From assembly GCF_044891285.1 (NCBI RefSeq), contig NZ_JAUIYO010000007.1, forward strand, positions 1 to 64,000: DNA of 64,000 bases, written 5' to 3'. Under the pieces are notes generated by a model. The model was given only the letters and a program-made list of their open reading frames with translations. It was not told the origin of the DNA and did not search any database. The position numbers and the translations under genes are program-made. This document shows positions 43,907 to 52,588 of the stretch, one piece after another (position 1 is the stretch's first letter; every line of letters begins with the position of its first letter). The DNA comes from Pseudobacillus lumedeiriae (GTDB taxonomy: Bacteria > Bacillota > Bacilli > Bacillales > Domibacillaceae).

Positions 43907-43932
43907 AAGCTTGATAGGAAACTACATACGTT

Positions 43933-44163
43933 GAATCAGGTAAAGCTCGAGTGAGAAGAGCTTTTTAAAAGGGCAAGCTGATGAAAATCCAGCGCGGTCC
44001 CGCCACTGTAAGTGAAATGATGTCATTTTATAAGCCAGAAAACCTGCCTGATTTAAAACACTGATAACCTGCGCGGATGGGATGGTGTAGAAGCGGCTGC
44101 CGGCTCATTGCGCCTGTCTGCCCTTTTTCACTGCATCTCTTCATCGTGTAGAGGTGTTTTTTT
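43933..44163 (+). promoter_or_regulatory. Cobalamin (B12) riboswitch with terminator
   Basis: The B12 box and core are clear: AAAAGGGCAAGCTGATGAAAA, CAGCGCGGTCCCGCCACTGT and AAGCCAGAAAACCTGCC, closed by AATCAGG (about 43935-43941)/CCTGATT (44047-44053). A terminator, CATCTCT/AGAGGTG (44134-44156) plus seven T, follows. High adenosylcobalamin should stop transcription of the 12-gene operon downstream. Confidence 0.95.
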
Positions 44164-44209
44164 AATGCCTATTTTTATCATTCAAAGAGAAGAGAGAAGG
44201 AACAAACTG

Positions 44210-44305
44210 ATGAAAAATAAAGGGATGTATAGGATAGACACTTGTTTTGTTAAAGGAGTAGAGAAATTTGCCGAAACCATTTGTTCAGATGTTTTTCAGA
44301 AATAA
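44210..44305 (+). CDS. Possible 31-residue ORF overlapping the btuC start
   Basis: ATG at 44210 with AGAAGGA upstream opens MKNKGMYRIDTCFVKGVEKF and stops at 44305, past the TTG start of the permease gene (44268). It could be a coupling leader or a relic of a lost upstream gene such as a corrinoid-binding protein. No homology is recognised. Confidence 0.3.
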   Translation: MKNKGMYRIDTCFVKGVEKFAETICSDVFQK

Positions 44306-45329
44306 AGTTTCGGCTTATTTATCAGCGTTTGCCTTTTTTACGATCGCTGTATTTGCCGGTATCTCCATTGGGACGATACACGTTCCATTTAAGGATATTG
44401 TCTTCCTATTGTCACACCATTTTTTCGGGACACCGCTGTATGGCATTGATTCTTCTATCGATAACATCGTCTGGCAGATCCGGTTTCCAAGAGTCTTGTT
44501 AGCCGGCCTTGTTGGTGCCTCTTTAGCGGTGGCAGGAGCTGCCTTTCAAGGGCTCCTGCGTAATCCGCTGGCAGATCCGTACACACTAGGTGTGTCATCT
44601 GGTGCTTCTGTTGGTGCGGTCATGGTGCTGTTCTTCGGCATTCAGCTGCCGTGGCTGACCGGCTTTACGCTGCCTATTGTCAGTATTGCAGCTTCCATCG
44701 TGACGATTTTTATAGTCGTTTTGTTTGCTCAATCGATTGAACGATCGTTTAAAGTGGAGACGATCATTTTGACAGGAATCATTTTTAGCTCTTTCTTGGG
44801 AGCGGTCATTTCTTTAATGATCGCCTTGACAGGTGAAGAGCTGCGGCAAATTATTGGCTGGCTGCTTGGTAGTGTATCGATGCGTGGCTGGGATTACATT
44901 GGAATTATTCTCCCGTTTTTTCTGGGAGGGACGCTGCTGTTAATCATTCATGCGCCCGAATTGAATGCGATGTCGTTTGGAGAAGAGAAAGCCCAGCATT
45001 TAGGAGTGAATGTCCGTCGGAAAAAATTGACAGTGCTGTTAGCCGGCTCGGTATTGACAGGGGCAGCTGTTGCTGTCTCCGGAACGATTGGCTTTGTTGG
45101 CCTCGTCATTCCTCATTTCATCCGTCTCATCTGGGGACCTGATCATCGCCATTTGCTGCCGTTGTCACTGTTAACGGGTGCCGGCTTTTTAATTTTGGCT
45201 GATCTTGTATCCAGGATCATTATCTCGCCGGCAGAACTGCCGATTGGGGTGATCACATCTGTTATCGGTGCACCAGTATTTGCCGTTATTTTACTTCGTA
45301 AACAAAGGAAAGGAAGAAGAGCAGCATGA
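44268..45329 (+). CDS. btuC: Corrinoid ABC transporter permease (BtuC/FecCD family)
   Basis: A 353-residue inner-membrane permease of about ten helices. Family signatures are WQIRFPRVLLAGLVGASLAVAG, QGLLRNPLADPYTLGVSSGASVGA and GTIGFVGLVIPHFIRL. The riboswitch and the cobalamin genes behind it indicate B12/cobinamide import rather than siderophores. The start is TTG 44268 with TAAAGGAGT 8-9 nt before it. No substrate-binding protein (BtuF) gene lies in this operon. It overlaps the ATPase gene by 4 bp. Confidence 0.9.
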   Translation: MPKPFVQMFFRNKVSAYLSAFAFFTIAVFAGISIGTIHVPFKDIVFLLSHHFFGTPLYGIDSSIDNIVWQIRFPRVLLAGLVGASLAVAGAAFQGLLRNPLADPYTLGVSSGASVGAVMVLFFGIQLPWLTGFTLPIVSIAASIVTIFIVVLFAQSIERSFKVETIILTGIIFSSFLGAVISLMIALTGEELRQIIGWLLGSVSMRGWDYIGIILPFFLGGTLLLIIHAPELNAMSFGEEKAQHLGVNVRRKKLTVLLAGSVLTGAAVAVSGTIGFVGLVIPHFIRLIWGPDHRHLLPLSLLTGAGFLILADLVSRIIISPAELPIGVITSVIGAPVFAVILLRKQRKGRRAA

Positions 45330-46798
45330 TTCAAGCAGAACAACTCACCGGCGGCTATAATGGCAAAATGATTGTTCACGAACTATCTTTTTCTGTGGGG
45401 GCGGGAGAGCTTTTTGGCATATTAGGACCAAATGGAAGCGGGAAGACGACGCTATTTAAAATGATGAGCGGCATCATCCCTACAAGCCGCGGGACACTAT
45501 GGATTAACGGGAAAAAACTGCCGGATTACACGCCGAAAGAACTGGCAAAACGTCTCGCTGTCCTTCCACAAATGACCTCACAATCTTTTTCCTATACAGT
45601 GAAAGAAACGGTCTCCTTAGGGCGCTATGCTCATCAAAGCGGCTTCTTCCCAGTATGGAGAGCAGAAGACGAGCGGGCTGTGAGGCAGGCGATGGAACAA
45701 ACAGGAACGCTGCAGTTTTCAGATGCTTCTCTTGAAGAACTGTCAGGCGGTGAGCGTCAGCGTGTTTTTCTCGCGCAAGCGCTCGCTCAGCAGCCAGAAA
45801 TCCTGCTTTTAGATGAACCGACAAATCACCTGGACTTATCTTTTCAAAAAGAATTGCTTGATTTGTTAAAGAAAATGACGAAAGAAACGGGTTTAACGGT
45901 GATTTCGATCTTTCATGATTTAAATCTCGCTTCTCTTTATTGTGACAGATTGCTGCTCATGAAAGACGGAAAGATGCGCAGCCTTGGCAATCCAAGTGAA
46001 GTGTTAAAGGAGGAGCCGATTCAACAAGTGTATCAAACAGAGATCCATCAGCGTCCTCATCCAGAAGTGCCGAAGCCGCAAATGAGTATTCTCCCTGAGA
46101 AAACGAGGGAAGAGGACGAGGAAATAAAGATTGACCGCATGCATCTGAGGGAAACTGCGGAATTTATTGCACTTGATGCTCCCGCTCTATTAAAAACATT
46201 GTCAGCAGGCGTGGTTGGAGCGGGCTGGGGATGGCACCGCAGCTTCGTGAACCGCCATGTCGATAAAAATTACTGGCATGATTCCTATAAGGAAGATATG
46301 AGACAATTTCTCCGTGGGCACGGTTTCGATGTGAATGAAACGGTTGGCATGATGACCGCTGTGTATTTGCACACTGCGGCTTGCCGATTCGTAGAAATAG
46401 ATGGAGTCTCAGTATTCTCGATTGTCACAGCTGGTGTTGGAAATGCGGTGGATGTATCGCGCTCTGTAGAACACGATCGCGCGTTTTCCCCTGGCACGAT
46501 TAACATCTGGGTGTTTGCTAACGGACATTTATCGGAAGAAGCATTCGTACAAGCGGTGATGACTGCAACAGAAGCGAAGGTCAAAGCGCTGTTTGATAAA
46601 AAAGTGAAGGACCCGCTTACGAATTCGCAGGCGACCGGCACCTCTACGGATAGTGTATTAATTGCGGCTACCCAGCGCGGTCCGTGTCAGACGTTCGCTG
46701 GCACCATTTCACCGCTCGGCCAGGCCATTGGCAAAGCTGTTTATGAGTGTACGATGGAAGCATTGGAGAACAATGGGATAGGAGAGAGGGAAACATGA
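45326..46798 (+). CDS. Fusion: corrinoid ABC ATPase (BtuD) + adenosylcobinamide amidohydrolase (CbiZ)
   Basis: 490 residues in two parts. Residues 1-250 are an ABC ATPase: Walker A GPNGSGKT (34-41), Q-loop LPQMTSQ, signature LSGGE, Walker B ILLLDEPTNHLD. After a Pro/Glu-rich linker, residues from about 270 are CbiZ, with GVVGAGWGWHRSFVNRHV, MMTAV, TAGVGNAVD and GTINIWVFANGHL. CbiZ cleaves the aminopropanol side chain of (pseudo)cobinamide to give cobyric acid, so import is coupled to corrinoid remodelling. Such fusions are known in some Firmicutes. Confidence 0.92.
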   Translation: MIQAEQLTGGYNGKMIVHELSFSVGAGELFGILGPNGSGKTTLFKMMSGIIPTSRGTLWINGKKLPDYTPKELAKRLAVLPQMTSQSFSYTVKETVSLGRYAHQSGFFPVWRAEDERAVRQAMEQTGTLQFSDASLEELSGGERQRVFLAQALAQQPEILLLDEPTNHLDLSFQKELLDLLKKMTKETGLTVISIFHDLNLASLYCDRLLLMKDGKMRSLGNPSEVLKEEPIQQVYQTEIHQRPHPEVPKPQMSILPEKTREEDEEIKIDRMHLRETAEFIALDAPALLKTLSAGVVGAGWGWHRSFVNRHVDKNYWHDSYKEDMRQFLRGHGFDVNETVGMMTAVYLHTAACRFVEIDGVSVFSIVTAGVGNAVDVSRSVEHDRAFSPGTINIWVFANGHLSEEAFVQAVMTATEAKVKALFDKKVKDPLTNSQATGTSTDSVLIAATQRGPCQTFAGTISPLGQAIGKAVYECTMEALENNGIGERET

Positions 46799-47775
46799 TT
46801 CATCATCTTCTTGCTGCCGCTATTGCCTTTCTCATTGACCGTCTCGTTGGAGATCCGCCGCACCTTCCGCATCCTGTTCGATGGATCGGCTCCTTGATTC
46901 ATAGACTGGAGCAGCGGTTAAACAAAGGGAGGAATCGGCGAATAAAAGGAATTCTCATGCTTCTTATTGTTCTTCTGCTAACAGGAGGCGTGAGTTTTTT
47001 ATTGGTATTTGTTTTTTACCGCCTTCATCCCGCAGCCGGCATAGCAGCAGAAGCGGTGCTGATCGCTTCTGCCATTGCCTGCCGCAGCTTAAAAGAAGCT
47101 GGGCTCAGTGTGTATGAACCGCTGCAAAGAGGAGAGCTGCAGGAAGCACGTGTAAAGCTTTCTTATATTGTCGGCCGGGATACCGATCATTTGAATGAAG
47201 GGGAAATCACGAGGGGAGCGATCGAGACAATTGCTGAGAATACAAGTGACGGCGTGACGGCACCGCTTTTTTGGGCGCTGATCGGCGGTGCGCCGGGAGC
47301 GATGATGTACCGGGCGATTAACACGTGTGATTCGATGGTCGGTTATAAGAATGAACGGTATGAAGCGTTTGGCTGGGCTTCCGCTCGTTTGGATGATCTC
47401 GTTAACTGGCTGCCTGCCCGCTTAACCGGCTGGCTGATGGTTTTGTCTTTTCCAGAAAGTAAGTATCCGAGAAAACGAGTATGGCAGATCGTCCTCCGTG
47501 ATGCGAAAAAGCATCCGAGTCCGAACAGCGGCTGGTGTGAAGCAGCTGTCGCTGGTCTGCTCGGCATTCAGCTTGGTGGTGTGAATACATATAAAGGCAG
47601 TGTTTCTCACCGTGCCAAAATGGGAGATCCTTTGAAAGAAAAAACAGCGGGAGATATCCTGCTTGCTAATCAAATTATGGAGCGGTCTTCTCTTTTATTC
47701 TTACTAATGATGTGGATAGGAGGCATTTGCTATGAATTGGCCCGCTCATGGTTCGAATCCGGCCCACTTATATGA
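46795..47775 (+). CDS. cbiB: Adenosylcobinamide-phosphate synthase
   Basis: A 326-residue polytopic membrane enzyme that attaches aminopropanol phosphate to adenosylcobyric acid. Signatures are LIDRLVGDPPHLPHPVRWIGSLI, RDTDHLNEGEITRGAIETIAENTSDGVTAPLFW and YRAINTCDSMVGYKNERY. ATG 46795 overlaps the preceding stop (ATGA), with GGAGAGAGGG upstream. It accepts the cobyric acid released by CbiZ. It overlaps the next gene by 44 bp. Confidence 0.94.
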   Translation: MIHHLLAAAIAFLIDRLVGDPPHLPHPVRWIGSLIHRLEQRLNKGRNRRIKGILMLLIVLLLTGGVSFLLVFVFYRLHPAAGIAAEAVLIASAIACRSLKEAGLSVYEPLQRGELQEARVKLSYIVGRDTDHLNEGEITRGAIETIAENTSDGVTAPLFWALIGGAPGAMMYRAINTCDSMVGYKNERYEAFGWASARLDDLVNWLPARLTGWLMVLSFPESKYPRKRVWQIVLRDAKKHPSPNSGWCEAAVAGLLGIQLGGVNTYKGSVSHRAKMGDPLKEKTAGDILLANQIMERSSLLFLLMMWIGGICYELARSWFESGPLI

Positions 47776-48802
47776 ACAATTGCAAATAGAACAGCCGGAA
47801 TCAATCATTGATTTCAGTGTGAACGTGAACCCGTACGGCCCGCCGCAAGTGATAAAAGAGAAGTGGATGAGCTGGCTGGCGGATGTTTCTGATTACCCTG
47901 ATCCTTACGGAAAAACAGTAACGAAGCAAATTGCACAGCATGATCAAGTGGATGAACATCAAGTCGTCTTAGGAAACGGCGCAGCAGAAGTGATCCAATT
48001 TCTCGGCCAATTATGGAGCCGTCAAAAAGTCATTCTTGTTCAGCCGGCATTTTCCGAATATGAAACGGCTTGTCGAGTGTATGAGTGTGAAATCGACTAT
48101 TCGTTTGTCAATGAAACGGGCAGTCTTCCAGTCGATGAAATAGTCAACAAAGCACAAGGGGCTTCCGCTATCTTTATTTGTACCCCAAACAATCCGAGCG
48201 GGATTGCTTTTTCTACAAAAGAGATGATTCAGCTTTTGGAACAGCTTAAGAACAGCCGCTGCTACGTTGTCATTGATGAAGCATTTTACGATTTTGCCGG
48301 TTCATTTACGTTTGCCAGCTTACTTCATAAATACCCGCAGCTTATTGTGTTAAGGTCGCTCACCAAAATGTATGCGATTGCGGGTTTACGGATTGGTTAT
48401 TTGCTCGCAAGCGAGGCGGTAGCAACACGAATCGCGCGCTTTCGTCCTCACTGGAATGTGAATGCCCTGGCTTTGAGAGCGGTAGAAGCGGTACTTACTG
48501 ATTCTTCATTTGCTGAAAGATCACGACAAAAAATTGCAGAGGAACGAAATCGAATGTTTGAATGGTTGGAGAGGGAACAATTTAACTTTACCCGCTCGGT
48601 TGTTAACTTTTATTTGCTTCGTGATCCAGCGCTTGAAGACCAAAAACCGCTTTTGTTATTTTTATTGAAAAAAGGTATCATACTTCGCCATACATACAAT
48701 TATCCGGGGCTTAACGGCAAATGGCTGAGAACAGCTGTTAAAACGAAAGAAGAAAACAATAAGCTGAAAGAGGCGCTAATTCAATGGAAAAAGCAAAGGT
48801 AA
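47732..48802 (+). CDS. cobD: L-threonine-O-3-phosphate decarboxylase (CobD type)
   Basis: A 356-residue PLP enzyme of the histidinol-phosphate aminotransferase fold that makes (R)-1-amino-2-propanol phosphate for CbiB. Motifs are DFSVNVNPYGPP, CTPNNPSG, IDEAFYDF and the PLP lysine in LRSLTKMYAIAGLRIGY. GGAGGCATTTGCT precedes the ATG inside cbiB. A threonine kinase (PduX) to supply the substrate is not seen in this operon. Confidence 0.9.
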   Translation: MNWPAHGSNPAHLYEQLQIEQPESIIDFSVNVNPYGPPQVIKEKWMSWLADVSDYPDPYGKTVTKQIAQHDQVDEHQVVLGNGAAEVIQFLGQLWSRQKVILVQPAFSEYETACRVYECEIDYSFVNETGSLPVDEIVNKAQGASAIFICTPNNPSGIAFSTKEMIQLLEQLKNSRCYVVIDEAFYDFAGSFTFASLLHKYPQLIVLRSLTKMYAIAGLRIGYLLASEAVATRIARFRPHWNVNALALRAVEAVLTDSSFAERSRQKIAEERNRMFEWLEREQFNFTRSVVNFYLLRDPALEDQKPLLLFLLKKGIILRHTYNYPGLNGKWLRTAVKTKEENNKLKEALIQWKKQR

Positions 48803-49368
48803 CGATTATTCTTGGGGGCGTGCGCAGCGGAAAGAGCAGGGAAGCGGAAACAAGGGCGATCGTTGAGGCTGATAAATTGGAGGGGAAGCTTCATTATATA
48901 GCCTGCGGAAAAGTAACGGATGAAGAAATGAAAGCCCGTGTTCGTTCCCATCAACAGCAGAGGGAATCATCGGGACAAAAGTGGATAACGTGGGAGCAGC
49001 CTGTTGACATCGGTGCATTATCCGGTGGTTTCACGAAAAGGGATACGGTATTAATTGATTGCTTGACGACGCTGTTAACAAACGAGTGGTTTGCGGGTGA
49101 TATGAACGAAGAGAGATGGGAACGGCCGGATTTTCATGCGAGTGTAAAAAATATCATTCAAACAGGAATCGGTGCGATTAGAAGATCCGCCGGGGCTGTC
49201 ATCATCGTATCTAATGAATTAGCGTTTGAACCGATGGACAGCCCGCTCGTTTTTCATTATGCGAAAGCGTTAGGTGAACTTCACCAGTGGCTGATCAATG
49301 ATGCGGAGAGCGCTGTGCTTATCGAGCATGGATATCCGATTGTAAAGAAAAAGGGGGCGGCAATATGA
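48784..49368 (+). CDS. cobU: Adenosylcobinamide kinase/guanylyltransferase
   Basis: A 194-residue bifunctional enzyme activating AdoCbi-P to AdoCbi-GDP. P-loop GGVRSGKS (11-18), the RSHQQQR segment carrying the guanylylated His region, WITWEQP, LIDCLTTLL and VSNEL are visible. It overlaps both neighbours. A second, shorter CobU-family gene lies at 51558-52004. Confidence 0.92.
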   Translation: MEKAKVTIILGGVRSGKSREAETRAIVEADKLEGKLHYIACGKVTDEEMKARVRSHQQQRESSGQKWITWEQPVDIGALSGGFTKRDTVLIDCLTTLLTNEWFAGDMNEERWERPDFHASVKNIIQTGIGAIRRSAGAVIIVSNELAFEPMDSPLVFHYAKALGELHQWLINDAESAVLIEHGYPIVKKKGAAI

Positions 49369-50228
49369 ACGGCATTATGATCCAAGGCACGGCTTCTGAT
49401 GTAGGAAAAAGCTTCATCGTGACCGCGCTGTGCCGTCTGCTCGTTCAAAAGGGGTTTCAGCCGGCGCCTTTTAAGTCGCAAAATGTAACGAACAACTCGT
49501 ATGTGACTGGCGATGGCAAAGAAATAGGCACTGCACAAGTACTGCAAGCAGAAGCATGCAAAATCAATGTAGGTCCCGAAATGAATCCGATTTTGTTAAA
49601 GCCATCGGGATCTGGCCGTTCAGAAGTGATTTGGCTTGGTGAACGAATTGAGAGGATCTCGGGATTTACCTATCGCAAACAGTATTATGAGAAGGCGATC
49701 ACAGTCATTAAACAGTCATTAGAGAGATTAAGCAGCAAGGCTGATTTTCTCGTTATTGAAGGAGCCGGCAGTCCGGTAGAAATGAATTTAAAGAAGAATG
49801 AAGTCGTAAATATGAAGGTGGCTGAGCTGGCGGATGTACCAGTCATAATGGTTGCCGATATTCGCCGCGGCGGTGTATTTGCCAGTATAGTCGGCACGCT
49901 TGAGTTGCTTGATCCATATGAACGTGCCCGTGTAAAAGGGATCATCATTAATAAATTTCATGGGGAGCCGGCATTATTTGATGAAGGGAAACAATGGATT
50001 GAGGAACGGACGGGCATTCCCGTGCTGGCTGTTCTACCTTATTTAGCCGACCATCAGCTGGAGGAAGAGGATGCTTTGGCAGGGGAAAGAAAGGTAGAAA
50101 AAGAACAAAAAATAATGAAAGACAAAGAAGAAACATATAATCAACTGGCTGACCATTTACAAAAGTATTTGGATTGGGAGCAGCTTCTTTCGATTATTGG
50201 CGGACATGTAAAGGAAAGCAGCGAATGA
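49365..50228 (+). CDS. CobQ/CbiP-like synthetase domain without amidotransferase domain
   Basis: A 287-residue protein closely matching the N-terminal half of cobyric acid synthase: GTASDVGKSFIVTALCRLL (P-loop), APFKSQNVTNNSYVTGDG, NPILLKPSGSG, VIEGAGSPVEMN and VADIRRGGVFASIVGTLELL. Normal CbiP has about 500 residues with a C-terminal glutamine amidotransferase. Here the frame ends in a charged linker and helix, and cobS begins at once (ATGA), so the domain is absent rather than frameshifted. With salvage from already amidated corrinoids, a full CbiP is unnecessary; the present role is uncertain. Confidence 0.85.
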   Translation: MNGIMIQGTASDVGKSFIVTALCRLLVQKGFQPAPFKSQNVTNNSYVTGDGKEIGTAQVLQAEACKINVGPEMNPILLKPSGSGRSEVIWLGERIERISGFTYRKQYYEKAITVIKQSLERLSSKADFLVIEGAGSPVEMNLKKNEVVNMKVAELADVPVIMVADIRRGGVFASIVGTLELLDPYERARVKGIIINKFHGEPALFDEGKQWIEERTGIPVLAVLPYLADHQLEEEDALAGERKVEKEQKIMKDKEETYNQLADHLQKYLDWEQLLSIIGGHVKESSE

Positions 50229-51022
50229 ACTGGAAAATGTATGCAAACGGTTTTTTACTTAGCCTGCAATTTTTTTCTCTCGTACCGGTCAATCGTGAAC
50301 TGCCGATAGATGCTCGTCATTTGCGGGCGTGTTTAAGGGTGTTTCCGCTCTTTGGTTTAGTGAAGGGTCTTCTGTATGGCGGTGTTTTTTGGCTGCTTCT
50401 TGAGCTATCGCCGCTCTCTCCCTTAGCGAATGCCTTTCTACTCTGGCTGCTGCCGATTATTTGGACGGGAGGCCTTCATTTAGATGGCTGGATTGATACG
50501 AGTGATGCGTTTTTTTCCTATCGGGACGTGAAGCGCCGCTTGGAAATATTAACAGATCCGCGGGTCGGTGCATTTGGTGTTCTTTCACTCATTGTCCTGC
50601 TCGCTTCCCGCTTTCTCTTTTTATATGAAATTGTTTTATTTGGAAACAGTCAGCTCGCCATTTTTGTTGGTCTTATTCCGTTTTACAGCCAGATGATCAC
50701 CGGTTTGTTATTGAACGGCGTGAAGCCGGCTAAAGAGGAGGGGATTGCTTATTTTTTTCAACAGGGAAAAGATCGCCGTCTTGCTGTTAGATATGGTATA
50801 TGGATTTTAGCCATTGGGCTCGTTACCTTCACCATGATGGGGGGGATCCAGACATTTCTCACGCTTGCTGCAGCGGCGGGTTTGTTTTTCCTGTTTGCCC
50901 GGCGGGGAGCACTTAAACATTTTGGCGGTATTACCGGGGACCTGCTCGGTGCTAGTTTGGAAGGAGCGGAATTGCTTTTATGGATGATCTTGTGGTTATT
51001 GGTCTCTATCGTCATGGTGTAA
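50225..51022 (+). CDS. cobS: Adenosylcobinamide-GDP ribazoletransferase
   Basis: A 265-residue membrane enzyme joining AdoCbi-GDP to alpha-ribazole (phosphate). Motifs are FLLSLQFFSLVPV, GGLHLDGWIDTSDAFFSYRD, LEILTDPRVGAFG and GITGDLLGASLEGAELLL. ATG 50225 overlaps the preceding stop, with AAAGGAAAG upstream. It overlaps the phosphatase gene by 43 bp. Confidence 0.93.
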   Translation: MNWKMYANGFLLSLQFFSLVPVNRELPIDARHLRACLRVFPLFGLVKGLLYGGVFWLLLELSPLSPLANAFLLWLLPIIWTGGLHLDGWIDTSDAFFSYRDVKRRLEILTDPRVGAFGVLSLIVLLASRFLFLYEIVLFGNSQLAIFVGLIPFYSQMITGLLLNGVKPAKEEGIAYFFQQGKDRRLAVRYGIWILAIGLVTFTMMGGIQTFLTLAAAAGLFFLFARRGALKHFGGITGDLLGASLEGAELLLWMILWLLVSIVMV

Positions 51023-51606
51023 CGATGGACAATGAACGGAAAGCCTTCAGCGGCTGGACGAATTCAATGTTAAGCGAGACAGGAAAAAAGAAGCTTCAGC
51101 TGATTCAGCCGCACATCCCTTCTTATGAAAAAGTGATCGCAAGCGATTTGCAGCGTTGTGTGGATACAGCGGCTATTCTTTTTCCTGATTCTATGATTGA
51201 TAGGTGGCCGGAGTTTCGGGAAATGAATTTTGGCCGCTGGGAGGGAAAGGTTCACCGGGAGCTGGAGCATATGGAAGAATACACTACATGGATAAAAGAT
51301 CCATTCTCGAATCCGCTGCCGGAAGGAGAAATGTATGCGCAGTTTAGCAGCCGGATCGCTGGTGGCTGGCGGAAGTGGCTCGATCATCTGATTGTACAGG
51401 GAATCAAGCGCGCTGCCATCGTTACTCACGGAGGCGTGATCCGCCATCTGTTGACAGAAGTGGCTCCCGAGAAAAAGGAATTTTGGGAATGGCAAACGGA
51501 AAATGGCCGGGGGTATGAACTGACTGGTTCAATTTCTGCGTTAAGGAGGGGTGAACGATGCATCTCATTACAGGCGGTGCCTTCAACGGCAAAAAGCAAT
51601 GGGTAA
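50980..51606 (+). CDS. cobC: Alpha-ribazole phosphatase-type histidine phosphatase
   Basis: A 208-residue histidine phosphatase with the RHG motif in GLYRHGVT (phospho-His), SDLQRCVDTAAIL, EFREMNFGRWEG and the second His in IVTHGGVIRHLL. The context assigns removal of the phosphate from alpha-ribazole-5'-P or cobalamin-5'-P. It starts inside cobS. Confidence 0.86.
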   Translation: MDDLVVIGLYRHGVTMDNERKAFSGWTNSMLSETGKKKLQLIQPHIPSYEKVIASDLQRCVDTAAILFPDSMIDRWPEFREMNFGRWEGKVHRELEHMEEYTTWIKDPFSNPLPEGEMYAQFSSRIAGGWRKWLDHLIVQGIKRAAIVTHGGVIRHLLTEVAPEKKEFWEWQTENGRGYELTGSISALRRGERCISLQAVPSTAKSNG

Positions 51607-52004
51607 AAAAAGAATATAAGTTAGAGGTGGTGCCCTATCGCTGGTATTCGTTTTATCAGACCGGTGAGCCGATAGAATGGACGGATCCGATCATCGTATT
51701 GGAAGGCATCGAGAGGCACGTCCGCCGGCTCGTTGAGAAAGAAGGAAGTTCCGAAGCAGCTCGCGTTGCGTGGAACAAGGAAGTGGCTGGATGGCTGGAG
51801 TGGGAAAAGGAAAAGCAAGACCGGCAATTGATTCTTATTGGCACCGATATGACGAAAGGGGTTGTGCCGGCGAACCCTTTTGACAGAATGTGGCGGGATG
51901 CGGCCGGCTGGTGTTTTCAAGATACTGCTTATCAAGCACAGCGAGTGATTCAAGTGTGGTATGGTTTGCCGCAAATAATAAAAAATGAGGAGGAAGGAAA
52001 ATGA
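51558..52004 (+). CDS. Short CobU-family paralogue (148 aa)
   Basis: The N-terminal P-loop TGGAFNGKK and a C-terminal block GVVPANPFDRMWRDAAGWCFQDTA resemble the CobU C-terminal signature. The central region with the guanylylated His is missing or replaced (WYSFYQTGEPIEW). It may bind nucleotide without guanylyltransferase activity. It has a very strong AAGGAGGGGTGAACG site. Kinase activity on a B12 precursor is inferred from context only. Confidence 0.72.
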   Translation: MHLITGGAFNGKKQWVKKEYKLEVVPYRWYSFYQTGEPIEWTDPIIVLEGIERHVRRLVEKEGSSEAARVAWNKEVAGWLEWEKEKQDRQLILIGTDMTKGVVPANPFDRMWRDAAGWCFQDTAYQAQRVIQVWYGLPQIIKNEEEGK

Positions 52005-52588
52005 GATTATATACAAGAACAGGTGACAAAGGGGACACAAGCATTATTGGAGGACGTGTTGGGAAAGATCATATACGTGTAGAGGCTTATGGAACAGTAG
52101 ATGAGGCGAACTGTTTCGTCGGCCAGGCGATGGCAGAACTTGATCCTGACAAGTTTCAAGATATTTTAGCTGATTTAGAAATAATTCAGCACGAATTGTT
52201 TGATTGTGGCGGTGATTTGGCCACTGTTGCGGGCAAGCGTCCTTGGAAACTGCAGTCCGAGTCAGTGGATGCGCTTGAAAAGAAAATTGATGAATACATT
52301 AAGGAAGCACCGGAGTTGGAGCGCTTTATTTTGCCAGGCGGATCCAAAGCATCAGCTTCTATTCATATTGCCCGTACCGTTACACGACGCGCGGAACGTC
52401 TCGTTGTGGCTTTAATGCGTGAGGAAGAAGAAGTGCATCCGGTCACGCTGCAATACTTAAATCGACTTTCTGATTATTTCTTTGCAATTGCCCGCGTCGT
52501 CAATTTCCGTCTCGGTGTCAAGGACGTAGAGTATGTCCGCAGCGCCAACGTCTTTCGAGATGGGAAGAGGAAGGAAGATAAGCAGTGA
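52001..52588 (+). CDS. pduO: PduO-type ATP:cob(I)alamin adenosyltransferase
   Basis: A 195-residue trimeric-type corrinoid adenosyltransferase (B. subtilis YvqK). Signatures are MRLYTRTGDKGDTSIIGG, VEAYGTVDEAN, RFILPGGSKASASIHIARTVTRRAER and LNRLSDYFFAIARVVN. It makes the Co-adenosyl form needed by CbiZ, CobU and CobS. ATGA overlap with the preceding gene, with GAGGAGGAAGGAAA upstream. Confidence 0.94.
   Translation: MRLYTRTGDKGDTSIIGGRVGKDHIRVEAYGTVDEANCFVGQAMAELDPDKFQDILADLEIIQHELFDCGGDLATVAGKRPWKLQSESVDALEKKIDEYIKEAPELERFILPGGSKASASIHIARTVTRRAERLVVALMREEEEVHPVTLQYLNRLSDYFFAIARVVNFRLGVKDVEYVRSANVFRDGKRKEDKQ

Noticed and set aside
44108..44209. Upstream extension of the small ORF through the riboswitch terminator
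   Set aside because: It overlaps the B12 riboswitch expression platform and has no ribosome site.
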